Of a DNA stretch of 64,000 nt, positions 21,929 through 32,288 are shown in pieces. The stretch spans positions 7,690,501-7,754,500 of the forward strand of contig NW_026562179.1 of NCBI RefSeq assembly GCF_027943255.1, written 5' to 3'. Position numbers and translations under genes: made by a program. The notes beneath the pieces were generated by a model. It was given only the letters and a program-made list of their open reading frames with translations. It searched no databases and was not told where the DNA came from. Position 1 is the first letter of the stretch. Every line of letters begins with the position of its first letter. The stretch is from Anastrepha obliqua (Eukaryota > Arthropoda > Insecta > Diptera > Tephritidae).

Positions 21929-24900
21929 TCAGATCCATTTAGTGAGGTCCAAATATTGCAGCAAATCCTTTATCTCTATGTCTGAGATTTCTTTAATTTG
22001 CTGTAAGAAAGGCTTACCGAAGGATCGGAGTCGTGCCCTGGCTAGTCCCGGACATTCACATAAATAGTGGAACAGACTCTCCTTCGCCCCTTCCGATTGA
22101 CAGCTTCTACAGATAGGATTGAAGGGTAGATTGAGTCTAGCTGCATGATCCCCTACTTTCCAATGTCCTGTAAGGGTTGCAGTGATACGTGAAATGTTTG
22201 GCCGAGAACATCCTAGGAGGTCATTCGTCCTTTGGATTTTGTATGACGGCCATGTGTTTTTTGTTGTAATACATGTAGGTATTTGCTTCCATCTTCTTTC
22301 GGCTAAAGCATGATAGTATGAAGCAATGGATGTTTTTAGTGTGTTCAGTGGGGTGGAGACTGCCACCGCCTCTGCTATGTCTAGTGTCGAGCCCTTTCTT
22401 GCTAGCTCATCCGCTATCTCATTGTTGTATGTTCCTATGACCGGGAACCCATATCAGGGTAATTTCAAGCCAATGGCTGAGCAGTTTCAGCTCCTCTCTA
22501 CACTGTAAGACCAGTTTGGATGAAATGTAGTTGGAGTCTAAGGCCTTAATAGCTGCTTGACTGTCTGAGAAGATAGCTACTCTTGCACCAACTTCCTTGT
22601 AGAGTTCTACGAATTTGCATGCTTCTCTGATCGCTAAAAGTTCTGCCTGGAACACGGTGGCATAATCAGGAAGACGAATTGATTGAGATAGATTGAGTGG
22701 CTCCGAATGGAAGCCAGCTCCCACACCACAGTTCATCTTAGAACCATCGGTATAAATTTCGATGTCGTATCTTCCAATCACCTCTCCTTTGCTCCACTCG
22801 GCTCTCGGTGGGAAACGTACCGTAAAGCCTTTCTTGAAGTTTAGGTCGGGGACTGTGTAGTCTGATCCGTTTGTGAGCAGCGGGGGTCCCTGTAGGAGGA
22901 TCTTACTGTGACCGTACGGCCTTGTTGTCCAGTTTCCTATGTCTCTGAGTCTCACCGCGCTGCAAGTAGCTATTGTTTTAATGTGTAAATCTAATGGCAA
23001 TAGATGTGTTAGTACATTGAGCGCTTCAGTAGGACTGGTGCTAAGCGCTCCTGTAGTTAGGATACACGCTGTTCTTTGTATCTTGTTCAGCTTAGTTTTG
23101 TTGTATTTCCTTTCTGTTGCAGGCCACCACACTAGTGTCGCATATGTTAGTATTGGCCTTACAATGGCTGTGTAGGACCAGTTGGATAATTTTGGTTGGA
23201 GACCCCATTTTTTCCCCAACATTCTCTTACATGTGTAAAGTGCTATATTCGCTTTCTTTACCCTGTACTCTACGTTAGACTTCCAGCTGAGGTTGGGGTC
23301 CAGGATAACCCCTAGGTATTTTGCCTGTTTGGTTAGCGTGAGGCTGACGCCGTTTAGTTTTGGGAGATTAAAGTTTGGCACCTTGGTTTTCTTGGTGAAT
23401 AGCATCAGTTCAGTTTTTCTCGGGTTTACACTTAAACCACAGTCCGTGGCCCAATTGCTGAGTAATACCAGAGCTCCTTCCATAATGTCACTGATTGTGG
23501 TTGGAAACATTCCTGAAACCATAAGCACTATGTCGTCCGCGTACGCCACCACTTTAATTTGGTTAAATTTGGTGAGGATGTTGTTGGCGACTAGTAACCA
23601 CAGTAGAGGGGATAAGACTCCTCCCTGAGGGGTTCCCCTGTTGACAGAGCGTTTTATCGTGCTGCTGCCTACCTCACCGATGATTATTCTAGTTTTGAGC
23701 ATGTTCTCTATCCACTCGTTGAGACCTATGTCTATGCCTAACATGTTAAGAGCCTCAATTATGGATCTTGTGGTAACATTGTTGAAGGCCCCCTTTATGT
23801 CGAGAAAAGCGACTAGTGAGTATTGCTTGTATTCTATGCTCCTCTCAATCTCACTTACAACCTCATGAAGAGCTGTCTCTGTGGATTTTCCTTTGAGATA
23901 GGCATATTGAGATGGTGAAATCGTTGAGTCTGTAATCTTTTTCCTGAGATATACATCCAACAATCGCTCGAGAGTTTTGAGGATGAAGGAGGATAGGCTG
24001 ATGGGTCTGAAATCTTTCGCTGTATCATGACCGCGTCTACCAGCTTTAGGGATAAATATCACTTTTACCCTCCTCCAGCTTTTTGGTATGTGCCCTAGCA
24101 TAAGGCTTTTCCTGAAAAAGACCTCCAGCCAAGGAATCGTCGTTTCTCGAGTGTTCCACAGCATGGCTGGGAATATCCCATCTGGACCGGCTGCCTTATA
24201 TGGTTCAAAGTTTTTTATCGCCCATAATATTCTATCTTGGGATACGATGTGGTTGATTATAATGGGTGATAGTTTGGATGTTTGAACACTGTCAGTATTG
24301 TTCTCAATATATTCTGTGTTGCCTGGGAAGCTTGCCTAGTCTGGCCGTATCTTTGTTCGATTCTATGGAACTACAAAAATCTCTCCAAGCCTCTGTCCGA
24401 GCCTCTTTGATTGCTTTCTTGTATTCCCTAAGGTAGTCTCTGTAGGGTTTGAAGTATTGGTGTTTGTAGCAGATATTGAAGATTTCTCTTGTCATTTTCC
24501 TGAGTTTACTTAGATCTTCATTCCACCAGGTAGGATAGGTTGTTTTGCCATATGTGGCGGGAAATGAGGCTTCAAGTCCTTTCGTCAGGGAAGTTTCGAA
24601 AGCTCTTACTTTCTCATCTAGGTCTTCCCTTGACGTTATGGTTGTATTTAAGTTTTGAAGTTTAGACTGGGTCACTCTACGGAATGTATGCCAGTTTGTT
24701 CTTCTGGGATTTCTGTATGGGGAAGGTTTCTCAAGCTTAAGATTGATATCGAAGAGGATCCAGCTGTGGTCTGAAAAGGATCTCTTGTCGGATACCCTCC
24801 GATTTGTGACTATTTGGGAATTATTATTTGTGCATAGGGTAATGTCTAAGACCTCTTCCCAGCCTGGAAAATTTGCCGAGCTCGGAAAAGTGAAAGTTGG

Positions 24901-25413
24901 GGTGGTCCCTACATTACATATGTCTAGGTTGGTGTTTAATAGGAATTCGAAAAGTTACTCACCTCTTTCATTCGTCTCTGAACTGCCCCAAAGCTCGTTT
25001 CTGGCGTTTGCGTCGCAGCCCATCAATAGTTTGTCCGTGCTGTTTAATGTTGACAGGAATCGAGCCACTTCGTCTGGCGGCGCCGGTTTCTCATGTGGCA
25101 TATGCACCGATGCCAGGTATATCGCCGATTTCTGCAGCTCCACTTTCACCACTGTAAAATCGGGAGTGCTAAAATTAGAACACAGGAAAGCTTTTAAGTG
25201 TTTTTTAGTGATTATGCATGACCGTGGCTTACCGTCAGCTTTGTTGTAGAATAAGTTGATGTTCTTGTTGTTTTGGAACCCCTTAATCTCGTTGTCTTTG
25301 ACCCAGGGCTCCTGTATGAAACCGATGTCGATGTCCCCTTCCCTGAGGAAGACATCCAAGTTCTCTGTAGCACATTTCGAGTGCTGCAGATTCACCTGTG
25401 TGGCTCTAGGCAT
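21929..25413 (-). pseudogene. LOA LINE-1 ORF2: endonuclease, RT, RNase H
   Basis: ORF2 starts at ATG 25413 (MPRATQVNLQHSKCATENLD). APE-type endonuclease motifs are IGFIQEPWV, LLMGCDANAR and RSFSDHSWI. The reverse transcriptase has KVIFIPKAGRRGHDTAKDFR, QYAYLKGKSTETALH, DIKGAFNN, RGTPQGGVLSPLLW and the catalytic VVAYADDIVLM. RNase H follows: EIYTDGSKM, FQAELLAIREA, FSDSQAAIKAL, LIWVPGHRN. A C-terminal segment CRSCQSEG...FHYLCECPG ends at 21929. Breaks: TAA at 24955-24957, a frameshift near 24320, and one near 22420. The chain otherwise reads end to end, so inactivation looks recent relative to the other LINEs here. Confidence 0.88.
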
Positions 25414-25434
25414 CGGATTTATTGTCGTCTTCAG

Positions 25435-26916
25435 CTAGGTCGAGCTTTTTAGTCTTTCTAGCTGTATATTGTTGTCTGCCTCATCTGAGTCTTCCTCATT
25501 TTCATTGCTGTCTGCTTTGAAAATTTTCAGTTTGGCTTTTCTTAGACCAAACCGCATTTTGTTGTCGTGTTGTTTTAGTATTGGCAGGCACTCATCGTTG
25601 ATCTGCAGAACGAATGACATGCTGCTCTTTTGCGGTTTTTCTGCCTTCACGATTGCCCAGTCGTCCATCGGCACCGCAGGGTTGTGTGACTTCAGGTACT
25701 TCAGCACTTCTGCACCGCTCAAGTCCATCACCGGCAGCCAAATGCGAGCGCGAGGAGGGCAGGGGATGTCCTTGGCCGGAATAAGCTTAAGTTTTAAGCC
25801 TTCCAGTGTGCTGCTGATCTCAGCAACACACCTTTCTAGGACAACCCTTGACCAGTCGTCGTCGCACTTGATAACCCTACAGCTGCGAAGTACTCCTGCA
25901 GAATCGAAGGAAGGGAGAGTTCCGCCCTATGCTCCAACCACATGCTTGTCTAACACGAGCTTGGATAGTTTGGCCTCCACTTGCCCCCACTTCTGCAGGA
26001 CCACTTTGCCGCTGTTTGTGGTCTCGTCGATCAGTGCATATAGGAGGTTATCCTTAACCACCTCACTGAACGGTCGTTGCTTTGTTTCTTCGATGCTGCT
26101 GGACACCTTAGGTCTCTTCGGTGCCTGGTCGATCACGTCCTGTGACCTGTTCCTTTTCATCGCATCGCTTTTTTTCTTATGGTCCTCTTTAGGTTTGTTG
26201 GCTAAGAAGTCTTCGTACTCCTTAACCACCTGCTGGTATTTTAGTTTGTCGGCCGCGTCGCGCTCGTCAGTCGCTCCAGCGAGTTCATTTTTGCCAATCT
26301 TGCTTAGAATGAACCTCGCCTTCGTGTAGCGAGACTTCATGAGGGCACCCTCGGATTTGTGTGTTCTAGCGGCCTGACTCTCTCTCTGAGTGCCGTCCGC
26401 CGCCTTTTTCGAGGTTTGTGGTAGAACTTTTTGTTGTTGTTGTTGCTTGCTTAGTAAGGGTGTGCTATGGCTGGTACTTCCCTTACTCTTTGCTGACTCA
26501 GCCGTATCTTGGCTGGAGGCCAGCAGGGTATCCTCCTCGGAGGATGGTATTGTGTCGCAGCGCGGCACAAATTTTTTGTTCTGTTCGTTTTTTTGTGTGT
26601 TCATATTCATCTGGTTCTTACGGTTGCTTCGCCTGACTACGTCAAGCTCCACAACCCACGAGTATTTAGGGGAAGTAATGGGGTCCCCCGCGGCAACGCC
26701 CCTTACCGCGGTAAGGCCACAGTTACTCTCGAAGGCGGCCAGGTATTCGAGAGGGAAACTCCGTTCGCGATGCACATGTTTTAATTCCCTGCACCATTCA
26801 GTCCTCGGCACGATTCCAAGCACACCTTGACTTGGGAATGTGTTGGTGCGGTACTTTCCATATAGGTGGTTGGACGAGCATCGCACACGCAGTATCGTGT
26901 AGGGGTGCTCGACCAA
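25435..26916 (-). pseudogene. LOA LINE-1 ORF1 (DUF4780-like), one stop
   Basis: The frame from 26916 to 25435 is open except for TAG at 25927-25929. The first ~100 codons likely cover 5' leader; a better start is MNMNTQKNEQNKK near 26610. A polar, low-complexity middle (SKGSTSHSTPLLSKQQQQQK) is followed by a conserved C-terminal half with KRNRSQDVIDQAPKRPKVSS, CRVIKCDDDWSRVV, IPCPPRARIWLP, WAIVKAEKPQKSS and FGLRKAKLKIFK. The last parts match the DUF4780-like region seen in LOA-type ORF1 proteins. Presumed role: RNA-binding coat for the retrotransposition particle. Confidence 0.78.
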
Positions 26917-28220
26917 TCCCCATACGGAGCTTCCCTCTTAGTTCATGACAGGTTAAATTCCTAAAAGGAATTTAGCCTTCATTTAAGCCCCATCCCCGCG
27001 GCAAGGAGACCAACCACCATGAGGGCTAATTTTATGTATCCGCTTATCATTTCAAAAGTAAGAAAATGGTAAAAAAAATAAACAGTCGAAGAAATAAACG
27101 CACCGCCTATTTTTCCTCGCCACATGTTAGACCCGATATCAATTCCCGGCGCCAACTTTTTTTTTATAACTTTTTTTTTTAATTATATTAGTTTTTTTTT
27201 AATGTAATTGAAAAAAATGCTGTGTAATAAATTTTACGTATTCGCTTATGATTTCAAAAATACGAAAATAGTAAAAATTTAATTGGTTTAATGTCGAGGT
27301 GAGAAATGTGTTGTGTGTTGAGGTGAAAGATGTGTGGTGTTTTCAATTTTTGTGTGGGCAAAACTCAGTGTGGTGTCTATAAACTCGGTGTGCTAAATTT
27401 CCTTACTACAAATCTTTCAAATCTCAATTGTACTAAAAAAAGCTCACAGTAACATTTGCACCTTCTCATCAGAGAATGTTAATGCAATGAGAAGGAGAAA
27501 ATGTTAAAGGAGCTTTTTTCGAGTACTAATTTGTAGATTCATACTAAGGTAACTTCAAATTCAACTTTCCTCACGAGTGGGGAATTGCAGATATTTACCA
27601 CGCGAGTGACCCGAGTGGAGGGTTTCTATATTTACTTACCACGCTAGGACAGGAATTCAGATTTTTTCTGCGTTTACCAAACTACTGAGGAATATCATAA
27701 GATTTTTCGGCACACTACTAAGGAAATCGACTTATTTCATGGCCACAGCGAAGCGAATAAATTTGCGATTAAGAAGGCCGCGCGGCAGTTAATTTGTGGT
27801 GCAGAAGCTAAAGTCGGCGGAATTATTCGTTTTGTTTTCAAACCAGGGAAGTTTGGTAAAATTTTTGAGTTTATTTTAATTAAAATTTCTTTAATACTTT
27901 ACTTACTCTTTTTTTTTATTTCATAAATGGAAATTTATTTTCGGTATAAAATAGTTCATACTGGATATGACCTGATTTTTATATAAATCAATCAAAACAG
28001 AAAATATGTACATACATATGTCTATAATCTATTTCATCAAATTCCAATTATATTGATGAGAAAATATTATTCTAATATCCGTCCAGAAAGCCAAACGCGC
28101 ATACACACATATATATGCATGTAATTACGCATACAAACTTTCTACTAACGCAGAATATGTGCATATAAAACTGCGAATCGAATAAATGACTGATTTAGAA
28201 AAGTTCATTAATAATTATAG

Positions 28221-28296
28221 ATTAGCGCAATCGTGAAAGACGTGTTGTGTATGCGGTACATAGTCTCATGTTTGACTCAGGTTCAAGTCCTGTACC
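28221..28296 (+). repeat. tRNA-like (A box/B box) segment
   Basis: A consensus-like B box ggttcaagtcc (28280-28290) lies in a nearly complete T arm (four of five pairs), about 57 bp after an A-box-like ttagcgcaatcg (28222-28233). The spacing is long, as in Ser/Leu-type tRNAs. A similar T arm with five perfect pairs (tcaggttcaagtcctga) occurs in copy 1 near 15083-15100. No convincing acceptor stem, so SINE remnant or chance rather than a gene. Confidence 0.4.
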
Positions 28297-28735
28297 CACT
28301 TTTCTTTGTTCGATATTTTTATTTAATTTTTTATATTTGGTTTAATTAGAATTGATTTAAAATAGTGTATTCAGCTTTTCTAATACCTGTTATTTATAAA
28401 TTTATTTTCTATATAACATTATTCATACTTCTTTTGAATTAATTTATATGTAAAGCAGCCATAAAGGCAATCATATGAATATGCATTCCTATATTTAATC
28501 TCTTTAGTCAAATCTGAACTACTTACATACACATATTGATGAGAAAATATTCTAATATCCATGGATGCATCCAGAAAGCCAAACGCGCATACACGCATAT
28601 GTATATAAATATATACAAAAATTCAACGAACGCAAAATGTTTGCATACAAAAAACAACAACTGCGACCGTCTTCTTGTCCGTCAGTGAAAAGGTGGGATA
28701 TGTATACCCTATGAGCAAAAAGAACCGGGAAGGTG

Positions 28736-28925
28736 ATGTTGACTGTTTTCTTCGATTGCCAAGGCATAGTCCACCATGAGTACCTTACATCGGGCCAGAC
28801 AGTCAATAGAGAATATTATTTATCCGTTTTGAAACCTTAGAGAGATGCTGTGTGTTGCAAACGGCAGGAAATGTGAGCAAACAATTCTTGGACTTTGCAT
28901 GATGGTAACGCGCCATCGCACTGAT
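28736..28925 (+). pseudogene. Mariner transposase fossil inside TIR element copy 2
   Basis: Counterpart of the fossil at 20449-20640, with the same MLTVFFDCQG start and HDGNAPSH end. Differences include a TAG in place of the Lys codon in VNKE and a TAG near the LRDAV stretch. Independent decay of the two copies after duplication is visible. Confidence 0.75.
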
Positions 28926-31157
28926 CACAGAGAATACGACGAAAGAGCTGAAGGCCACGTCGGCCTGCCGGAGGTGTTTGGAGGACTGGGTTAAACGTTG
29001 GCACATGTGTGTTGCTTCAAACGGGTCATATTTTGAAGGAGATAATATATATAAATTTGCCTGAAATTTAACTCTGTTATGTTTTATTTAAACATTCCCG
29101 GTACTTTTTGATCATAGGGTAGATATATGCGGCTTTGCGAACAGAAATGTGTGATTCCCTGGATTTGTTCAATGAATCTAAGTCACATTAACTGGCGACT
29201 GTCGAACAGTTAGAAGACATATTTACATACATATAAGGGTGCATACATACATACATACGGAGCCGCGGCCACTCGACATGACAAAAATTCAAGATTTATC
29301 AAATATTGGCAAATAATTCCACGCGAAATATTCCAATATTGACTATTTTCGAATGGTCGCGAAAATTGGCATATGGGCGACTCGTTTATGAATGAAATTG
29401 AAATATGAGCTCGAACTTATGAATGAACTTTTTGTTTTTGTTCTAAATTGTTCAGCGCCGTTGCTGATAGAATCATGGCCGCTGCGACTGCGTCTACGAA
29501 TGTATTTTGTTTTTGTAGTCGCTAGGCTTAGATTTTAGCTTCGGGCGACATGCGCATGTGAGGTATGTGTTTTTGTTGTGTTCTAGAACATTTTAGAATG
29601 TGTGGTGGCAAAGCGGCCATCGCGTTGCGCTTGCTGTTGCATTTGCGTCTATCAAAGTATTGTGTTTTTGTAAGTACAATATTAGGAATATCGACTGGTG
29701 AAAGACAAAAGTACACGGAATCAAGAAGGGAGCGCTGTGCTCGCGCATACATGTATGCTTGAATGTATGTACGTGCATGGATGTAGTAACATACATATGA
29801 ATACAATTATTTTGTAGGAAGTTTAGAAGGCAAGTAGGTATACATATATGTATGTATGTATATATGCTAGGACATAAAGTGGGTATATATACATACATAG
29901 AGCAGAATTGTTTTTGCACTTGTTAGAAAGAAACTCGTTCGCTAGTGCGTATGTGTATTTGATTTCTTGTAAGAATGTGATGTGCTGTGACAAGTCAAGG
30001 TTATTGGGCATACATGCATGTGTACATATGTAGGTATGAAAGGAAGATGATGTTCTTACGCTTGTGCATTATTGTTTTCCATATACAAATGTACATACAT
30101 ACATACATATGTATGTAAATGCTGTCGAATACATTAACTATAAAGTGACATACAATATAAAATAAGTGTTGATTTATCTTAAACCGTTTTATTTTCTGAA
30201 TGCAAGTACCTCCTATTGACATGTACATACATACATACATATTATGTATATTGTAATATACCATCATTTATGTACATATAGAGTATGAATGTATGTAATG
30301 AAAAACTTCATGAATTACTTTCAGAATTTATTAAAACTTATTCGCGTCGCGCGCATACATATCTACGTAGACATCACAAACCTTTTGTTCACAACGCAGA
30401 CGCAGAAATAAACGCTCTGCGTATTTATCCTCCCCACGTGACTCGCCATCAATTCTCGGCGTAAATTTTTTTTTCGCTTTTAAATTTTTTTTTTTTAATG
30501 TAATCGTAAAAAAATTTGTAATAAATTTTATGTATCCGCTTATCATTTCAAAGTAACAAAATGGTAAAAAAATAAGCAGTCGAAGAAATAAACGCACCGC
30601 CTATTTTTCCTCGCCACATGTTAGACTCGATTTCAATTCCCGGCGCAAACTCTTTTTTATTAATTTTTTGTTTTTTTTCAAATTCGTTTTTTTTTTTTAA
30701 TGTATATTAATTGAAAAAAAAATTATTTAATAAATTTTACGTATTCGCTTATGATTTCAAAAATACGAAAATAGTAAAAATTTAATTGGTTTAATGTCGA
30801 GGTGAGAAATGTGTTGTGTGTTGAGGTGAAGGATGTGTAGTGTTTCTAATTTTTGTGTGGAGAAAAGTCAGTGAGGTGTCTATAAACTCGGTGTGCTAAA
30901 TTTCCTTACTTCAAATCTTTCAAATCTCAATTGTACTAAAAAAAGCTCACAGTAACATTTGCACCTTCTCATTGCATTAACATTCTCTGGTGCAGGTAAC
31001 CCAAAATGACAACGGTGCTTGCCTGCTTTAGTGAACCACTCATTGCATAGCAACGCATGGTTGACATGCTTGGTAGCCAGGCTAGCGGTACCACTTGTCA
31101 TGCTATGATATCACCTCATGCGCATGCAACAACACAATACCCTCTGATCGCGAGGGT

Positions 31158-31164
31158 ATAAAAG
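31158..31164 (+). promoter_or_regulatory. LTR TATA box (5' LTR)
   Basis: TATAAAA in the context gagggtataaaaggcgg; the 3' LTR has the same motif at 39125-39131. Both are followed about 80 bp later by AATAAA, as expected for U3/R of an LTR. Confidence 0.7.
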
Positions 31165-31237
31165 GCGGTATCATTGCCTGTCGAGGACAGTTCTTGTGAT
31201 GTTAAGGAGTTGCAAAGTCAACTTAAATTATAAATTT

Positions 31238-31243
31238 AATAAA
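31238..31243 (+). terminator. LTR polyadenylation signal (5' LTR)
   Basis: AATAAA followed by gtgtttc; the same signal lies at 39206-39211 in the 3' LTR, where it would end the element's transcripts. Confidence 0.6.
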
Positions 31244-31299
31244 GTGTTTCATTCAAACAAAGTGTTGTTTTATTTTATAAGCAATATGACTTGCTTAAC

Positions 31300-31310
31300 T
31301 GGCGCCCAAC
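31300..31310 (+). promoter_or_regulatory. Primer binding site, tRNA-Lys type
   Basis: TGGCGCCCAAC directly follows the 5' LTR end and is complementary to the 3' end of insect tRNA-Lys (including CCA). The match stops after 11 nt. The same primer type is used by Drosophila gypsy (established knowledge). Confidence 0.85.
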
Positions 31311-32288
31311 TAACGTAGAATCCAGTGTCCTTTGAAAAAATAAATATCCTGTTAAAGAAAGGATAGTGACTTGTTAAAAACATATTCTAAAAAAAAAAAA
31401 CTTTTTATAAATGTGTAAGGAAAAAAGGATAAAAAAAACTAAGTGAAAATACCCTCATGGAAAAATAAAAAATTGGTTAGTGATTGAATAAAACTGAATT
31501 GAAGTGCTAGAAATAAAAAAAAACTAATATCCTTTAAAAAAAAAACAAAAAAAAAAAGAGCACAGAAAAAAATTGTGACTAATTTGTAAAAACTATATTA
31601 TTATAAAAAAAGCTAATACGTGTTTTCGAAAACAATTACTTGATTAGTTACCCTTATAAAAGGAAGTGAAAAAATAAAATATCCTCAAAAACTAGTGAAC
31701 CTGCTTGAAAAAAAACTTTCCTTTTTCAAAAAAATTGGGAAAAACGTATCTGTAAAAAAAAAAACTAAATAAATATCCTTTGAAAAAGGAGTTGTGAATG
31801 GGTTGCGAAAAACTTTTGAACAATAATCCTAATAAAAAGGTTAGCAATTGCGTCTTTAAAGCGTATCCTTTTAAAAGGAGTATAAAATAATTTGCCAAAA
31901 AATACTAAAACCAGAATAAATTGGTATTACAAAAAAACACTTTTTGCGAAAAAAAACATAAAAAAAAAACTGTGAACAATAAAATGTTCAAAAAACCTTC
32001 TAATTGCTATACCAAACATTTGCATATTCAACAAAAAAGTTTATATGTACCAATCGGATGTGGAAGTGGCCAAACACACACAATTTTAGAGGACGAACTA
32101 TCAACAGGAAAACACCAGTCATCATGATCTTGGCTATCAGAAAATTCCAGCAAAATATGAGAAAAGAACTAGTTAAGTCTAGTAAGTACTGTAATTAAAA
32201 AAAAAAACATAATTAGAGTAGGTCGTTTACTCCAAAAAATATATTTTGTGTTCTTGAAAATAAAATTTGTAATAAATAAACATTAAAA
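31311..32288 (+). other. Gypsy-like element 5' leader, A-rich
   Basis: About 980 bp between primer site and gag, with no conserved frame. Small self-complementary motifs of the type tatcctttnaaaaagga recur (about 31345, 31530, 31775, 31865), usually with aaataaatatcc in front. A long leader is normal for this group. Confidence 0.6.

Larger units (their letters stand above)
21776..27027 (-). mobile_element. LOA-clade LINE, near full length (LINE-1)
   Basis: A 5252-bp element on the minus strand has its 5' end at 27027 (AGCCCTCATGGTGG) and its 3' end at 21776 with a (CAA)n tail. A 9-bp duplication AATTTTATG lies at 21767-21775 and 27028-27036. Copy 2 shows the undisturbed target at about 30521-30545 (aataaattttatgtatccgc). 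It contains an ORF1, a 21-bp gap and an ORF2 with endonuclease, reverse transcriptase, RNase H and a C-terminal Cys/His segment. RNase H and the RT style support the LOA clade (Bilbo, LOA, Baggins). Three stops or frameshifts make it inactive. Confidence 0.9.
14700..27469 (+). mobile_element. TIR element copy 1, with three insertions
   Basis: This copy matches copy 2 (27470-30989) over most of its length once the Sola-like element (15370-18752), the DD41D mariner (19099-20415) and the LOA LINE (21776-27027) are removed, leaving about 2.8 kb of its own sequence. It ends ...caccttctcat at 27469, lacking the last 17 bp of its right inverted repeat, and joins copy 2 directly. Compared with copy 2 it has an extra segment near 15070-15140 with a T-arm-like motif and lacks about 480 bp found at 29945-30420. 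Confidence 0.78.
14700..30989. mobile_element. 16.3-kb composite TIR element: two tandem copies
   Basis: The left end CAGAGAATGTTAATGC at 14700 and the right end GCATTAACATTCTCTG at 30989 are perfect inverted repeats, extending to about 24 bp. Flanks are gtgtagg and gtgcagg, a 7-bp duplication with one mismatch. Removing the insert and one flank copy restores a contiguous LTR matching the 3' LTR (ttgtgtaggtaaccc against ttgggtaggtagccc). CAGAG ends suggest hAT, although hAT duplications are normally 8 bp. No hAT transposase is present, so it is non-autonomous. Confidence 0.8.
27470..30989 (+). mobile_element. TIR element copy 2
   Basis: A 3.5-kb copy with both inverted repeats: CAGAGAATGTTAATGCAATG at 27470 and its complement ending at 30989. 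It abuts copy 1 without spacer. It holds no transposase frame; the few open frames are microsatellite translations. It preserves empty sites for the Sola-like, DD41D and LOA insertions of copy 1. It carries segments absent from copy 1: about 225 bp with a tRNA-like motif (28190-28420) and about 480 bp (29945-30420). Confidence 0.8.
30990..31299 (+). repeat. 5' LTR, right part (split)
   Basis: Resumes with gtgcaggtaacccaaaatga, matching the 3' LTR at about 38904. It includes the promoter and polyadenylation signal and ends ...gacttgcttaac at the primer site. It lacks about 65 bp present in the 3' LTR (about 39047-39112). It preserves the uninterrupted stretch ataagcaatatgacttgc that in the 3' LTR is split by Helitron-2. 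Confidence 0.87.

Noticed and set aside
25469..26830. Long plus-strand frames opposite LINE-1 ORF1
   Set aside because: Antisense shadows of the minus-strand ORF1; no independent domain. The same applies to 60128-60730 and 62153-62816 opposite LINE-D.
31921..32198. Short plus-strand frames upstream of gag as extra proteins
   Set aside because: They lie in the A-rich leader, are Lys/Asn-rich by composition and show no domain.
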